Shown here piece after piece: positions 31,280 to 38,461 of a stretch of DNA of 38,501 nucleotides. Origin of the DNA: an uncultured Oscillospiraceae bacterium (GTDB lineage: Bacteria > Bacillota > Clostridia > Oscillospirales > Acutalibacteraceae); the NCBI GenBank assembly GCA_900540275.1, contig UQFO01000022.1:1-38501 (forward strand), given 5' to 3'. The translations under genes were made by a program, and so were the position numbers. Each line of letters begins with the position of its first letter. The stretch's first letter is position 1. The notes under the pieces were generated by a model, which was not told the DNA's origin, did no database searches, and saw only the letters and a list, made by a program, of their open reading frames with translations.

Positions 31280-33436
31280 TTACATCAGGTGCGTATCTTC
31301 AATGCGCTTTTCAAAAAATTCATTGAACCGTATCAGCGGCCTGCGCAGCAGCAAACCCAAAACCAGGGCAAACGGTACAAACGCCAGAAGCTTCAGCAGG
31401 TCGAACCAGTAATCCGCGCCGTAGGGTCCTGCGACAGCCTCGCGCATGGCGTTGATACCGTATGTAAACGGCAGGAACGGATAAACGCCCTGGAAAAACT
31501 CCGGCACGACCTCAACCGGGAAGGTACCGCCCGCCCCTGCAATTTGAATGACGAGGAACACAACGGCAAGCGCCTTGCCAATATCGCCGAACGATACCGT
31601 TAGCGTATAAATGATTAATGTAAATACAAAGCTTGAAACCCAGCCCGCGAGCATAAACAGCATCGGCTGGGCGCACTGAATCTGCAGGAAGAACAAATCG
31701 CCCAGGCAGATAATTGTCGACTGTATCAGGCCAATACCGAAAAACAGCAGGTACCTGCCGATATACGTGGAGGACGGGGAAAGCTTTTTCAGCTTTTTGT
31801 CCTCGTCGACACGCACCTTCAAAATCGCGACAAGTACGATACCGCCGACCCAGATAGCGAGTGTAGAGTAGAACGGCGCCATAGCGGAGCCGTAATTTTT
31901 AATCGGGTAAACGGACTTTGTCTTGATTTCGACCGGGGATGACATAAACTCGCCAAGCCCCTTCGGGTCATGGGTAATCAAATCAAGGATTTCCGGAAGC
32001 CTGTTATCCGCCTCCAGGCCGTTGATTTTATCGATGGTCTTTTGAAGCTTTTCGCTGCCCTTTCCTAAAAGCGCGCTCGTTTTCTCAAGCGTTTTCTTTA
32101 AAGAAGCAAGCGAGGTGCCCGCACTGTCGAGCGCTCCATCGATTTTCGGCATATCGCCGCCTACCGCCGTCAAAATCCCGGCAACGTCCTGCATTGTGCC
32201 GTAAAGCTTATCGGCGGCCTTGTCGATACTGCTTTTTGCCGAGGTTATATATGTGGATTTGATATCGTGGAATGAAGATTTGCTGTCAGAAAGCATGGCG
32301 TTGATTTCGTTTTGCAAATCGGCCGGCAGCTTTCCCGTACTGCGGATTGTGCCAGCCGCCGCCGTAAGCTTATCGATGATTTTCTGCTGCTTTGCGTTTT
32401 CGCTTTCCAGCTTAGAGATAAGCTTGCTGTTGTCGATACCCAGCTTGTCGGAAAGCTGCTGCAATATACCGATAATTTGGTTGTTCATGGAAACAATGGA
32501 TTCATTGAAAGTAACCGCTTTTTCAAGCTTTGAGGCGGCAGAATCCGTATCGGTTTTTAAAAGCGCAAACGCTTCCTTCACCGTATCGTCTGCGGAGGTA
32601 TAGATGGAATCCATTGAATCGATGATTTCCCCCAAAGCGGCGGAAACCTGCTGTGTCGCGGCTTTTGAAGCGCCGACCGCATCTTTTACGGAGTCGTTTA
32701 AGCCACCTGCCCCGTCCAGCGTTTTGGAGATACCGGGCAGAAGCTTTTGATTGGCTTCCAACAAAGCGTCCATCGAATCGACCGTATCGCAAAACGCTCC
32801 GATAGAGGTCCGGAAGCTCTCGATGTCATCCTGCGCGTCCTTGAGGGAATCCGTAATTTTCCCGACGATTTCCCGCTGCGTCTGCCCCATGTCGTCTGTT
32901 GTCGCGTTCAATATTTTTGCAATGCTTTCGGTTATCACGCTGATAAAGCTGCTGTCTACTTCGCTCTGTATTGCAGAAATTCCCTTGTCCGTAATTTTGG
33001 GCGCAATCGCGTTTTTCTTTTCGTTGACGTAATATTCTATTTGCGGGCGCTTCAGCTCGCCCGTGACGATGCTCGTCAGGTTTGCGCTGAAATCCTCCGG
33101 AATGACGACCGCCGCGTAATATTTTCCGCTTTCCACACCGTTTTTGGCGTCGTTTTCGTCGGTAAATGTCCAGCCCATCTGTGTATTCTGCTTGAGGTTT
33201 GTGACAATTTCATCGCCGCCGTTAAGCTCAAGCGCGTGGAGGCTGAAGCCCCCGTCCTTATTGACAACCGCTACCTTGATACCGTCGGTGCTTCCGTACG
33301 GGTCCCAGTTCGCCGCGATATTGAACCATGCGTACAGAGCGGGAATCACGCTGATACCGATGACAATGACGAGCGCAATCGCATTGCGCGACAGACGTTT
33401 TAAATCGCGTTTGAATATTTTAAATACATTCTTCAT
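31280..33436 (-). CDS. YhgE/Pip domain membrane protein
   Basis: This 718-residue protein has the YhgE/Pip (phage infection protein) layout. An N-terminal membrane helix at about residues 20-40 (ALVIVIGISVIPALYAWFNI) is followed by an outside domain starting with NWDPYGST, then a long coiled-coil-rich region (about 180-500). Five or six C-terminal helices (about 515-700) of the ABC-2 transporter type end the protein. The lactococcal relative Pip is a phage receptor, and others are linked to type VII secretion. The role here is unknown. Its ATG overlaps the stop of the upstream membrane protein gene (ATGA), so the two work as a pair. Confidence 0.92.
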   Translation of the reverse strand: MKNVFKIFKRDLKRLSRNAIALVIVIGISVIPALYAWFNIAANWDPYGSTDGIKVAVVNKDGGFSLHALELNGGDEIVTNLKQNTQMGWTFTDENDAKNGVESGKYYAAVVIPEDFSANLTSIVTGELKRPQIEYYVNEKKNAIAPKITDKGISAIQSEVDSSFISVITESIAKILNATTDDMGQTQREIVGKITDSLKDAQDDIESFRTSIGAFCDTVDSMDALLEANQKLLPGISKTLDGAGGLNDSVKDAVGASKAATQQVSAALGEIIDSMDSIYTSADDTVKEAFALLKTDTDSAASKLEKAVTFNESIVSMNNQIIGILQQLSDKLGIDNSKLISKLESENAKQQKIIDKLTAAAGTIRSTGKLPADLQNEINAMLSDSKSSFHDIKSTYITSAKSSIDKAADKLYGTMQDVAGILTAVGGDMPKIDGALDSAGTSLASLKKTLEKTSALLGKGSEKLQKTIDKINGLEADNRLPEILDLITHDPKGLGEFMSSPVEIKTKSVYPIKNYGSAMAPFYSTLAIWVGGIVLVAILKVRVDEDKKLKKLSPSSTYIGRYLLFFGIGLIQSTIICLGDLFFLQIQCAQPMLFMLAGWVSSFVFTLIIYTLTVSFGDIGKALAVVFLVIQIAGAGGTFPVEVVPEFFQGVYPFLPFTYGINAMREAVAGPYGADYWFDLLKLLAFVPFALVLGLLLRRPLIRFNEFFEKRIEDTHLM

Positions 33437-33999
33437 GCTTTCGTTTCCCCCTGCGTACAGCTTGATTCCTTGCTTTCTTCCGGGCTATGCTCAGGGCCGC
33501 CCCCTGCTATAACGCCGCCCTGTTTTTCTCCGCCGCCGGCCTTCGTATTTTCAGGCGGCCGCGCCCCGTTTCTTTCACTGCCTGCTTCCGGCTCACGCCT
33601 CTCCGGCCCCACAAGAGGCTGCGGTCCCTCTTGCTCATCCTTGCCGCCGGCGACCGGCTCCTTGTCGAGCCCAAGCAGCTTCCTATACCAGTAATCCTTG
33701 TATTCCACAACAATCAGGAACACTGCGAAGGCGATAATCGATATAATCCACAGCGTCAGAAAAACCAGCTTCGATTCCAGGCTGAACATTAAAACAAGGA
33801 AAACGATTGGGATAATAAAAATACTCAGCAGCCCGTATTTTATGTACCGCGGGCGTTTTCGGCTGAATTCCCCGTATTGCTCCTGAAGCTTTTTGAAGGT
33901 TTGGCGCTCCTGGCACGTTTCCCGCCCTTTGCCCGTTTCCGAACGCTGCGCTTCCCGCTCCGCATTTTGTATGTGCGCGCGTTTTGAATGCTTGCTCAA
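33433..33999 (-). CDS. Membrane protein coupled to YhgE (unknown function)
   Basis: This 188-residue protein has a basic N-terminus (MSKHSKRAHIQNAEREAQRS), two membrane helices at about residues 56-73 and 79-97, and a long Gly, Glu and Pro-rich C-terminal tail that is probably disordered. I do not recognise the family. The stop overlaps the YhgE start (ATGA), so coupled translation and a joint function are likely. The longer frame in the other register (33683-34054) has no support. Confidence 0.75.
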   Translation of the reverse strand: MSKHSKRAHIQNAEREAQRSETGKGRETCQERQTFKKLQEQYGEFSRKRPRYIKYGLLSIFIIPIVFLVLMFSLESKLVFLTLWIISIIAFAVFLIVVEYKDYWYRKLLGLDKEPVAGGKDEQEGPQPLVGPERREPEAGSERNGARPPENTKAGGGEKQGGVIAGGGPEHSPEESKESSCTQGETKA

Positions 34000-34203
34000 A
34001 CGACCGCCCCCATAAAATGATAATAGAGGGTACTGCCCCCTCAGAAATAAACATTATTTTAACATATCCATCCTAAAATAGAAAGGGCATTCGCCCTGAT
34101 AAACTTTCGACTTTTCTTACAATATTTATGCAGTTTTAAGCCAACCGGTACACGCGCCTGTTTTTTCATTCCTGCGCGCATACTAAAGGCGGAGGGATGC
34201 TGT

Positions 34204-34521
34204 TTGCTGTATTTGATATCTTATATCCCGCGCCGCTTGGAAGGCGATGGGGATTCGCCGTTTATTGACAGGGTTGCAAGGCTTGGGGAAACCAAGGAGC
34301 TGTTTGAAGGCTGCGTTTTGCTCAATAGCGCTTTTACGGCAGTTGGGATACGCCGCCGGCTGATCGGGCATATACGCGAGGATGAGATTTTATTTATTAC
34401 GCAGGTCTTTCAAAACCACTGCGCCGGAAAGCTCACCGGCGGGCAAAAGGAATTTGTACGCATGCATTTATGCCCCGACCTGTTCGGGCCGCCGCCGGAC
34501 AAAAAGCCATACAGCTTTTAA
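34204..34521 (+). CDS. Small protein with Cas2-like ferredoxin fold character
   Basis: This 105-residue protein starts at a TTG 7 bases after GGAGGG. The sequence YLISYIPRRL, then LFEGCVLLNSAFTAVGIRRR and IREDEILFITQV follow the strand-helix-strand order of Cas2 and related SinR/VapD-like proteins. The typical Cas2 catalytic Asp after the first strand is absent (ISYIP). No CRISPR array or cas gene is in the window, so if the fold is right it is a stand-alone member with an unknown role, perhaps a toxin or RNA-binding protein. The fold assignment is by eye only. Confidence 0.55.
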   Translation: MLYLISYIPRRLEGDGDSPFIDRVARLGETKELFEGCVLLNSAFTAVGIRRRLIGHIREDEILFITQVFQNHCAGKLTGGQKEFVRMHLCPDLFGPPPDKKPYSF

Positions 34522-34529
34522 ACAGGAAA

Positions 34530-34552
34530 GCCCGCGGCAAAACACCGCGGGC
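34530..34552 (-). terminator. Terminator of the second AraC gene
   Basis: A perfect 8-bp GC-rich stem (GCCCGCGG with CCGCGGGC) and 7-base loop directly follow the AraC stop at 34559. TTTCCTGTTT follows on the minus strand. Confidence 0.8.
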
Positions 34553-34558
34553 AGATAT

Positions 34559-35473
34559 TCACGTCTGCTGCCTGAATTCCTTGGGCGTCAGGCGGTACTT
34601 GCTTTTAAAAGCGCGGATATAATAGCTTGCGCTTGAAAAACCGGTTTTGTAAGCAATTTCATCGACAGAAAGCTCTGAGCTTATCAGGTATTCCTTCGAT
34701 TTTTCCAGCCGGTAATCATTAATAAACTTAACAATCGTTTTACCCGTATAGTCCCGGAACACCTTCATAAAGTAGTTTTCATTATAATTGGCCATTTCCG
34801 CAAGCCTGCCTATGTAAATATCCTCGTCGTAGTGGCCCTGTATATATTCGATTACCCCAGTAATCGCGGACACGGTCTTATTAGCCGCCTGTTTGTGGAA
34901 GGTATAGCCTTCCCCATTGAGAAACCCAAAAAACAGCTCGAACAAAAGCCCCCGGAACCGGATTTGGTAATAGGGCTCCTTTCGTTTAAAACAGCTGTAC
35001 AACCGCTGGAAGGTCCCTATAATTTCGCTGTAGTTTTTGCTGTCCGGCGTCAGCAGGAAAGGAAGGATAAGCTGCCCGCAGAGCAGGGGATGCACAAATG
35101 TCTTCTGGCAATATTCCTGAGAGGGTCCTTTTAAAATCTCCGGGTCGAACAAAAGGGAAATAAAACGGGCTGTCTCAAGCTTGTTCCCAGCGTGCTTGAC
35201 GCTGTGCATAGCGCTGCGCGGGACGCAAATCAAATCGCCCGCGCCTGCGAGCAGCTCGTTTTGGTTGATACGGAACAAAACGCTTCCCGTCTGCACATAG
35301 ACGAATTCCATTTCCTTATGCCAATGCAGCCCGTAGTCGCTCTGCCGGTGAAATACGCTTTCATAAAAAACGACTGGGTTTTCCGCTGTGCCGTGCTCCT
35401 TAAGCTCTCGGAAGTCGTCGTCAAAACAGCATCCGCCCGGCTGCTTCGGATTTAATTTTTTTTGTTCGCGCAT
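34559..35473 (-). CDS. AraC family transcriptional regulator next to the starch-binding gene
   Basis: This 304-residue regulator has an N-terminal cupin-like domain (YGLHWHKEMEFVYVQTGSVL, then AGDLICVPRSAMHSV) and a C-terminal pair of helix-turn-helix motifs (DIYIGRLAEMANYNENYFMK and LSVDEIAYKTGFSSASYYIR), ending LTPKEFRQQT. Family members usually sense a sugar and activate carbohydrate genes. It is divergent from the CBM26-like gene across a 213-base region holding ATTCGAC direct repeats, the kind of site AraC proteins bind. It therefore probably activates that gene. GAGGTGAAAAGCC precedes the ATG. Confidence 0.94.
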   Translation of the reverse strand: MREQKKLNPKQPGGCCFDDDFRELKEHGTAENPVVFYESVFHRQSDYGLHWHKEMEFVYVQTGSVLFRINQNELLAGAGDLICVPRSAMHSVKHAGNKLETARFISLLFDPEILKGPSQEYCQKTFVHPLLCGQLILPFLLTPDSKNYSEIIGTFQRLYSCFKRKEPYYQIRFRGLLFELFFGFLNGEGYTFHKQAANKTVSAITGVIEYIQGHYDEDIYIGRLAEMANYNENYFMKVFRDYTGKTIVKFINDYRLEKSKEYLISSELSVDEIAYKTGFSSASYYIRAFKSKYRLTPKEFRQQT

Positions 35474-35593
35474 GGCTTTTCACCTCACGCTGTGATTATA
35501 CAACAAAAAAATAAACTTTTCCACTTACATTAAAAAAGAAAACAAATCGAATTATTTTTAAACAGATATACAAAGAGTCCTTAATATATTCGC

Positions 35594-35610
35594 ATTCGAC
35601 TATATTCGAC
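35594..35610 (+). promoter_or_regulatory. Candidate AraC operator in front of the starch-binding gene
   Basis: ATTCGAC occurs at 35594-35600 and 35604-35610, a 10-base period, so both copies face the same side of the helix. A TAACAT -10-like box starts at 35633, 22 bases after the repeat, with no good -35 in between, as expected for an activator-dependent promoter. A perfect 12-bp palindrome GTAATCGATTAC (35646-35657) lies near the expected start of transcription. Confidence 0.6.
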
Positions 35611-35686
35611 AAAGCTCTTCAACGGAAAGCTGTAACATAAGCGCCGTAATCGATTACAGACTACTTACTGAAAGAAGGAATTGGAA

Positions 35687-36946
35687 ATGGTTCGTAATAT
35701 GAAAAAGCTCGCCTGCGGCATTCTTGCTGTAATCATGCTTTCCACACTGTGCATGGTACCGGTTGGCGCCGCAAGTGGAAGCGTGAGGATAGAATTCTAT
35801 AAGCCGGCCGATTGGGCCGACTCAGTTAAAATCCATCTGTGGAACGCGGGTTCCGCCGATACCCAGTGGCCGGGGACCGATATGACAAAGCTCAATAACG
35901 GCAATTACCTGTTCGAGACATCCGTAACAGGCAGCTGCGATTTTGTCATTAACGACGAAAATGGAAAGCAGACAAGCGACCTGCACGCAGAAGGCCGCGT
36001 CAAGGTAAAGGACGATACGGTAATCAGCTGCAATCGTACGGAAGGCATTCGTATTAACTTTAAGAAACCGGCCGGCTGGTCCGACGATATCAAATACTAC
36101 TACTATTACAAAAACGGCGATAAAAAAGTCTCTTTTACCGATTGGCCCGGAGAGTCGATGACAAAATACTTAGACGATTCTTACTATACAAGCATTTATG
36201 GTATAGATAACGCATGCGTTATCTTTACAGACGGCACAAACCAGTTCCCGGCGGCTTTCCAGGACGGCATTGCTGTAAATAGCGGCCAGGAGCTGATTTT
36301 CCAGGACGGTAAGTACACGGTCAACGACCATAATTGGATTCAGGCCGACCAGCCTACAAATTATTGCGTCCAGGGAGAAACCTATACCTGCAAATTTATA
36401 ATGGATGAGGGCAGCCATTTCGACTTGTATTTCCGCGACCGTGCGACAGGCGAATTTATAAGACCGACCGGTGAAAAAACCTTTATCAAGGATAACTATA
36501 AGGTTACCAGCGAGTACAGCTTTAACTTCTCTGAGACTGGAGAGAAAAATCTGGACGTTCTATATTACTATCACTCTGGTTACGGCCCTACCGGGATTAC
36601 GCTTAACGTCAGGGTGCTCGACCCACAGTATACCAAGGCAAACACCAGCGTGCTTTATTCCGACAAGTACGACCTTACGCTGGGAGAGGACTACGTACTG
36701 ACGGCCGCCTACATTTCGGAGCTGACCTATAACTTCTATAACGACGCGGGCGAGCAGCTCACCCCGAAAAACATGTCTTATATCTATGAGGAAGGAAGCA
36801 GCTGGCCTGCATATGTTCAGTACCATTTCTCGGCCGGCCAGCTCGGCCAATACCAGAAAGTGCATCTCTACGCCTATAACTGGAGAAACCCAATCCCTCG
36901 GGACACAGGCACCTTTGTCACACTGAACGTCTGGGCAAACGCCTAA
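35687..36946 (+). CDS. Secreted starch-binding protein with tandem CBM26-like modules
   Basis: This 419-residue exported protein probably binds starch. A signal peptide (MKKLACGILAVIML onward, cut near VGA|AS) is followed by two CBM26-like modules. The first is RIEFYKPADWADSVKIHLWN with the WPGTDM signature, the second RINFKKPAGWSDDIKYYYYY with WPGESM. A C-terminal region of about 200 residues has three beta-rich segments but no catalytic domain that I recognise. No dockerin or anchor is visible. The ATG at 35687 follows AAGAAGGAA; a TTG two codons earlier and an ATG four codons later are alternatives. It is divergent from an AraC regulator with candidate operator sites between, which suggests sugar-controlled expression. 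Confidence 0.88.
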   Translation: MVRNMKKLACGILAVIMLSTLCMVPVGAASGSVRIEFYKPADWADSVKIHLWNAGSADTQWPGTDMTKLNNGNYLFETSVTGSCDFVINDENGKQTSDLHAEGRVKVKDDTVISCNRTEGIRINFKKPAGWSDDIKYYYYYKNGDKKVSFTDWPGESMTKYLDDSYYTSIYGIDNACVIFTDGTNQFPAAFQDGIAVNSGQELIFQDGKYTVNDHNWIQADQPTNYCVQGETYTCKFIMDEGSHFDLYFRDRATGEFIRPTGEKTFIKDNYKVTSEYSFNFSETGEKNLDVLYYYHSGYGPTGITLNVRVLDPQYTKANTSVLYSDKYDLTLGEDYVLTAAYISELTYNFYNDAGEQLTPKNMSYIYEEGSSWPAYVQYHFSAGQLGQYQKVHLYAYNWRNPIPRDTGTFVTLNVWANA

Positions 36947-36969
36947 CACACTTATATCATAAATAATAG

Positions 36970-37008
36970 AGGAGCGCCTTTCCTGCAGCAGAAGGGCGCT
37001 CCTTTTTT
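36970..37008 (+). terminator. Terminator of the starch-binding gene
   Basis: A 9-bp stem (AGGAGCGCC with GGCGCTCCT) is followed by TTTTTT, starting 24 bases after the stop. Confidence 0.85.
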
Positions 37009-37092
37009 ATATGGAAGCCATTTATATTTCTATAACCGATTTATATAAAAATGTAATCGATTATAATTATGAATATTTTATTATTTTTAAAC

Positions 37093-37109
37093 ATTCGACT
37101 GGATTCGAC
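37093..37109 (+). promoter_or_regulatory. Second candidate AraC operator
   Basis: ATTCGAC at 37093-37099 and 37103-37109 repeats the 10-base period of the site at 35594. A TATGAT -10 box begins at 37132, again 22 bases after the repeat. The matching geometry suggests a second promoter under the same regulator, although no gene follows. Confidence 0.5.
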
Positions 37110-37143
37110 GTTTTATTGCGGCGCGCTCCATTATGATAAAGAT

Positions 37144-37245
37144 GCAAGAAAGATTGAAAGTACAACCTGTATTGGTTTATAATTTTGTCTAAACTTTTTC
37201 ATGATAGACCTCTTGGGACCCCCTGTTTTTTCAGGGGGTTCTTGT
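37144..37245 (+). ncRNA. Candidate small RNA (about 100 bases)
   Basis: A -10 box (TATGAT, 37132-37137) preceded by ATTCGAC repeats and followed by an isolated rho-independent terminator (37217-37245) would yield a transcript of about 100 bases. No coding frame with a ribosome site lies in it. This is a prediction from promoter and terminator signals only; it could also be the remains of a deleted gene's promoter. Confidence 0.35.
37217..37245 (+). terminator. Isolated terminator
   Basis: GACCCCCTG (37217-37225) pairs with CAGGGGGTT (37232-37240) around a T-rich loop and is followed by CTTGTTGT. No gene precedes it closely, so it may end the candidate small RNA. Confidence 0.65.
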
Positions 37246-37417
37246 TGTAAAAATATAAAGGGTACAACCTTCCCGCCAGTATTATATGATAGGAAGCATT
37301 CCAAAACGTCATTCGGGCTATCGATACCCAAGCCTTCTATCAAGCACTTAAATACATTTCGCTTTATTGTAACAACGATAGCTTAAATATGAATGACCCC
37401 ATTTGTATTATAAAGCA

Positions 37418-37451
37418 AAAGCCCTGAAACCTAAATAGGTTTCAGGGCTTT
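37418..37451 (-). terminator. Terminator of the tRNA operon
   Basis: A perfect 15-bp stem (AAAGCCCTGAAACCT with AGGTTTCAGGGCTTT) and 4-base loop directly follow tRNA-Cys on the minus strand, then TTTGCTTTAT. Confidence 0.9.
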
Positions 37452-37457
37452 CTGTTT

Positions 37458-37532
37458 TGGAGGCGACACCCAGATTTGAACTGGGGAATCAGGGTTTTGC
37501 AGACCCATGCCTTACCACTTGGCTATGTCGCC
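37458..37532 (-). tRNA. tRNA-Cys (GCA)
   Basis: The minus strand reads GGCGACATAGCCAAGTGG at the 5' end and TGTCGCCTCCA at the 3' end with encoded CCA. The acceptor stem is fully paired, and the anticodon loop CTGCAAA gives GCA, cysteine. The T-arm GTTCAAATC is normal. It follows tRNA-Gly by about 40 bases and precedes a strong terminator. Confidence 0.95.
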
Positions 37533-37570
37533 GGATAAAAACGGCGCTTAATCAATATTAAGCGCCTTGT

Positions 37571-37646
37571 TGGAGCGGATGACGAGGCTCGAACTCGCTA
37601 CCTCCACCTTGGCAAGGTGGCGCTCTACCAGATGAGCTACACTCGC
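37571..37646 (-). tRNA. tRNA-Gly (GCC), acceptor stem mismatched
   Basis: The minus strand begins GCGAGTGTAGCTCATCTGG and ends CATCCGCTCCA, with the anticodon loop TTGCCAA giving GCC, glycine. D-, anticodon and T-arms are normal. The acceptor arms do not fit fully: GCGAGTG would need CACTCGC, and CATCCGC would need GCGGATG, so there is an A-C mismatch at pair 4 and a G-U at pair 5. Either the gene is slightly degenerate or two different tRNA-Gly genes were joined in assembly. Confidence 0.85.
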
Positions 37647-37684
37647 AACAACAGGGTTTATATTAGCAGATTTTTTCCCTGCTG

Positions 37685-38386
37685 TCAACTGTTATTTTCA
37701 ATTTCTTCGACTTTTTTCTTCCCGGAGCACAGCCGCTCCAGTTCTGCCAGAAATTCTGGATCATCCAGCCGGGGCAGGTACCAATGACAACACTGCCGCA
37801 GCCCGTCCTGATCCTTCTCTGCCGATGTGTCCCACACCCCGGCCACCAGGAAGCCAGCCTCCCGGGCGGTTCGGGCGGCGTGGAGGGCATCCTCAAACAC
37901 CAGAGTGTGCTCCGGAGCCGCTCCCAGGCTTCGGGCGGCGGCCAAATAGAGCCCCGGCCCGGTCTTGGAACCGTACTGAAGCGCACTGAAGGCAAACAGA
38001 AAATGATCCCAAAGCCCCAGCCGGACCATGGCGTCCCGGGCCTGAAAGGCCTCGCTGGCCGTGGCGATCCCACAGGGCACCCCCAACTGTCTCAGCCGGT
38101 CCAGAAGGGCAGCCGCGCCGGGCTTGGCGGGGACCCGCTCCCGATAGGCCTCGGTGACCAGTTCGTTCACCCCATCCATGATCTGTTGGGGCGCGCAGGG
38201 CAGGCGGAAGGTTTTTATCATATACTCTGACGCCTCCAGCCGGCCCATCTCCTTCAGCTGCTCCGCCAGATCCTCCGGCGGCGTCCCGCCGAAGCGCCGG
38301 ACCAGGGCCTTCGGAGCCTCATTCCAGATGTACATGGAGTCGGTCAGGGTGCCGTCCAGGTCAAAGACTGCGCCGTCGATCCTCAT
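37685..38386 (-). CDS. HAD superfamily hydrolase, beta-phosphoglucomutase-like phosphatase
   Basis: This 233-residue soluble enzyme dephosphorylates a small metabolite, probably a sugar phosphate. HAD motif I is DLDGTLTDS near the N-terminus, motif II is in CGIATAS, motif III the Lys in YGSKTGPGLY, and motif IV is VFEDALHAARTAREAG. A helical cap domain lies at about residues 15-80. The ATG at 38386 overlaps the stop of an upstream partial gene (ATGA). A longer frame starting at 38476 is an artefact, because its first residues are encoded by adapter sequence. Codon third positions are nearly all G or C, unlike genes to the left, so this gene may come from another genome. Confidence 0.9.
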   Translation of the reverse strand: MRIDGAVFDLDGTLTDSMYIWNEAPKALVRRFGGTPPEDLAEQLKEMGRLEASEYMIKTFRLPCAPQQIMDGVNELVTEAYRERVPAKPGAAALLDRLRQLGVPCGIATASEAFQARDAMVRLGLWDHFLFAFSALQYGSKTGPGLYLAAARSLGAAPEHTLVFEDALHAARTAREAGFLVAGVWDTSAEKDQDGLRQCCHWYLPRLDDPEFLAELERLCSGKKKVEEIENNS

Positions 38387-38461
38387 CGTCTCAGCATCTC
38401 CTCCACCTGCTTCCGCAGGCTGCGGGCGGCTGCCCGGACGTCCGGCTGGGCATACAGGGCA
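38383..38461 (-). CDS. C-terminal end of an unknown protein, coupled to the HAD gene
   Basis: A frame entering from the right encodes ALYAQPDVRAAARSLRKQVE and ends EMLRR with a TGA that overlaps the HAD start (ATGA). The residues look like a terminal amphipathic helix. Only about 25 codons are present before adapter sequence begins, so the product cannot be identified. The overlap suggests an operon with the HAD gene. Confidence 0.55.

Larger units (their letters stand above)
36947..37457. other. Gene-free region with operator-like repeats and a candidate small RNA
   Basis: This stretch holds the terminator of the starch-binding gene (36970-37008), AT-rich DNA with a second GTAATCGATTAT (37053-37064), a second ATTCGAC repeat pair (37093-37109), a TATGAT box (37132-37137), an isolated terminator (37217-37245), and the tRNA terminator. 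A 70-codon minus frame (37131-37343) runs through the isolated terminator and lacks a ribosome site, so it is not called. Confidence 0.6.

Noticed and set aside
32747..33403. A 218-codon plus-strand frame opposite YhgE
   Set aside because: It is the antisense of a gene with a clear family assignment and coupled start.
37131..37343. A 70-codon minus frame near the candidate small RNA
   Set aside because: It crosses the isolated terminator, has no ribosome site and no recognisable product.
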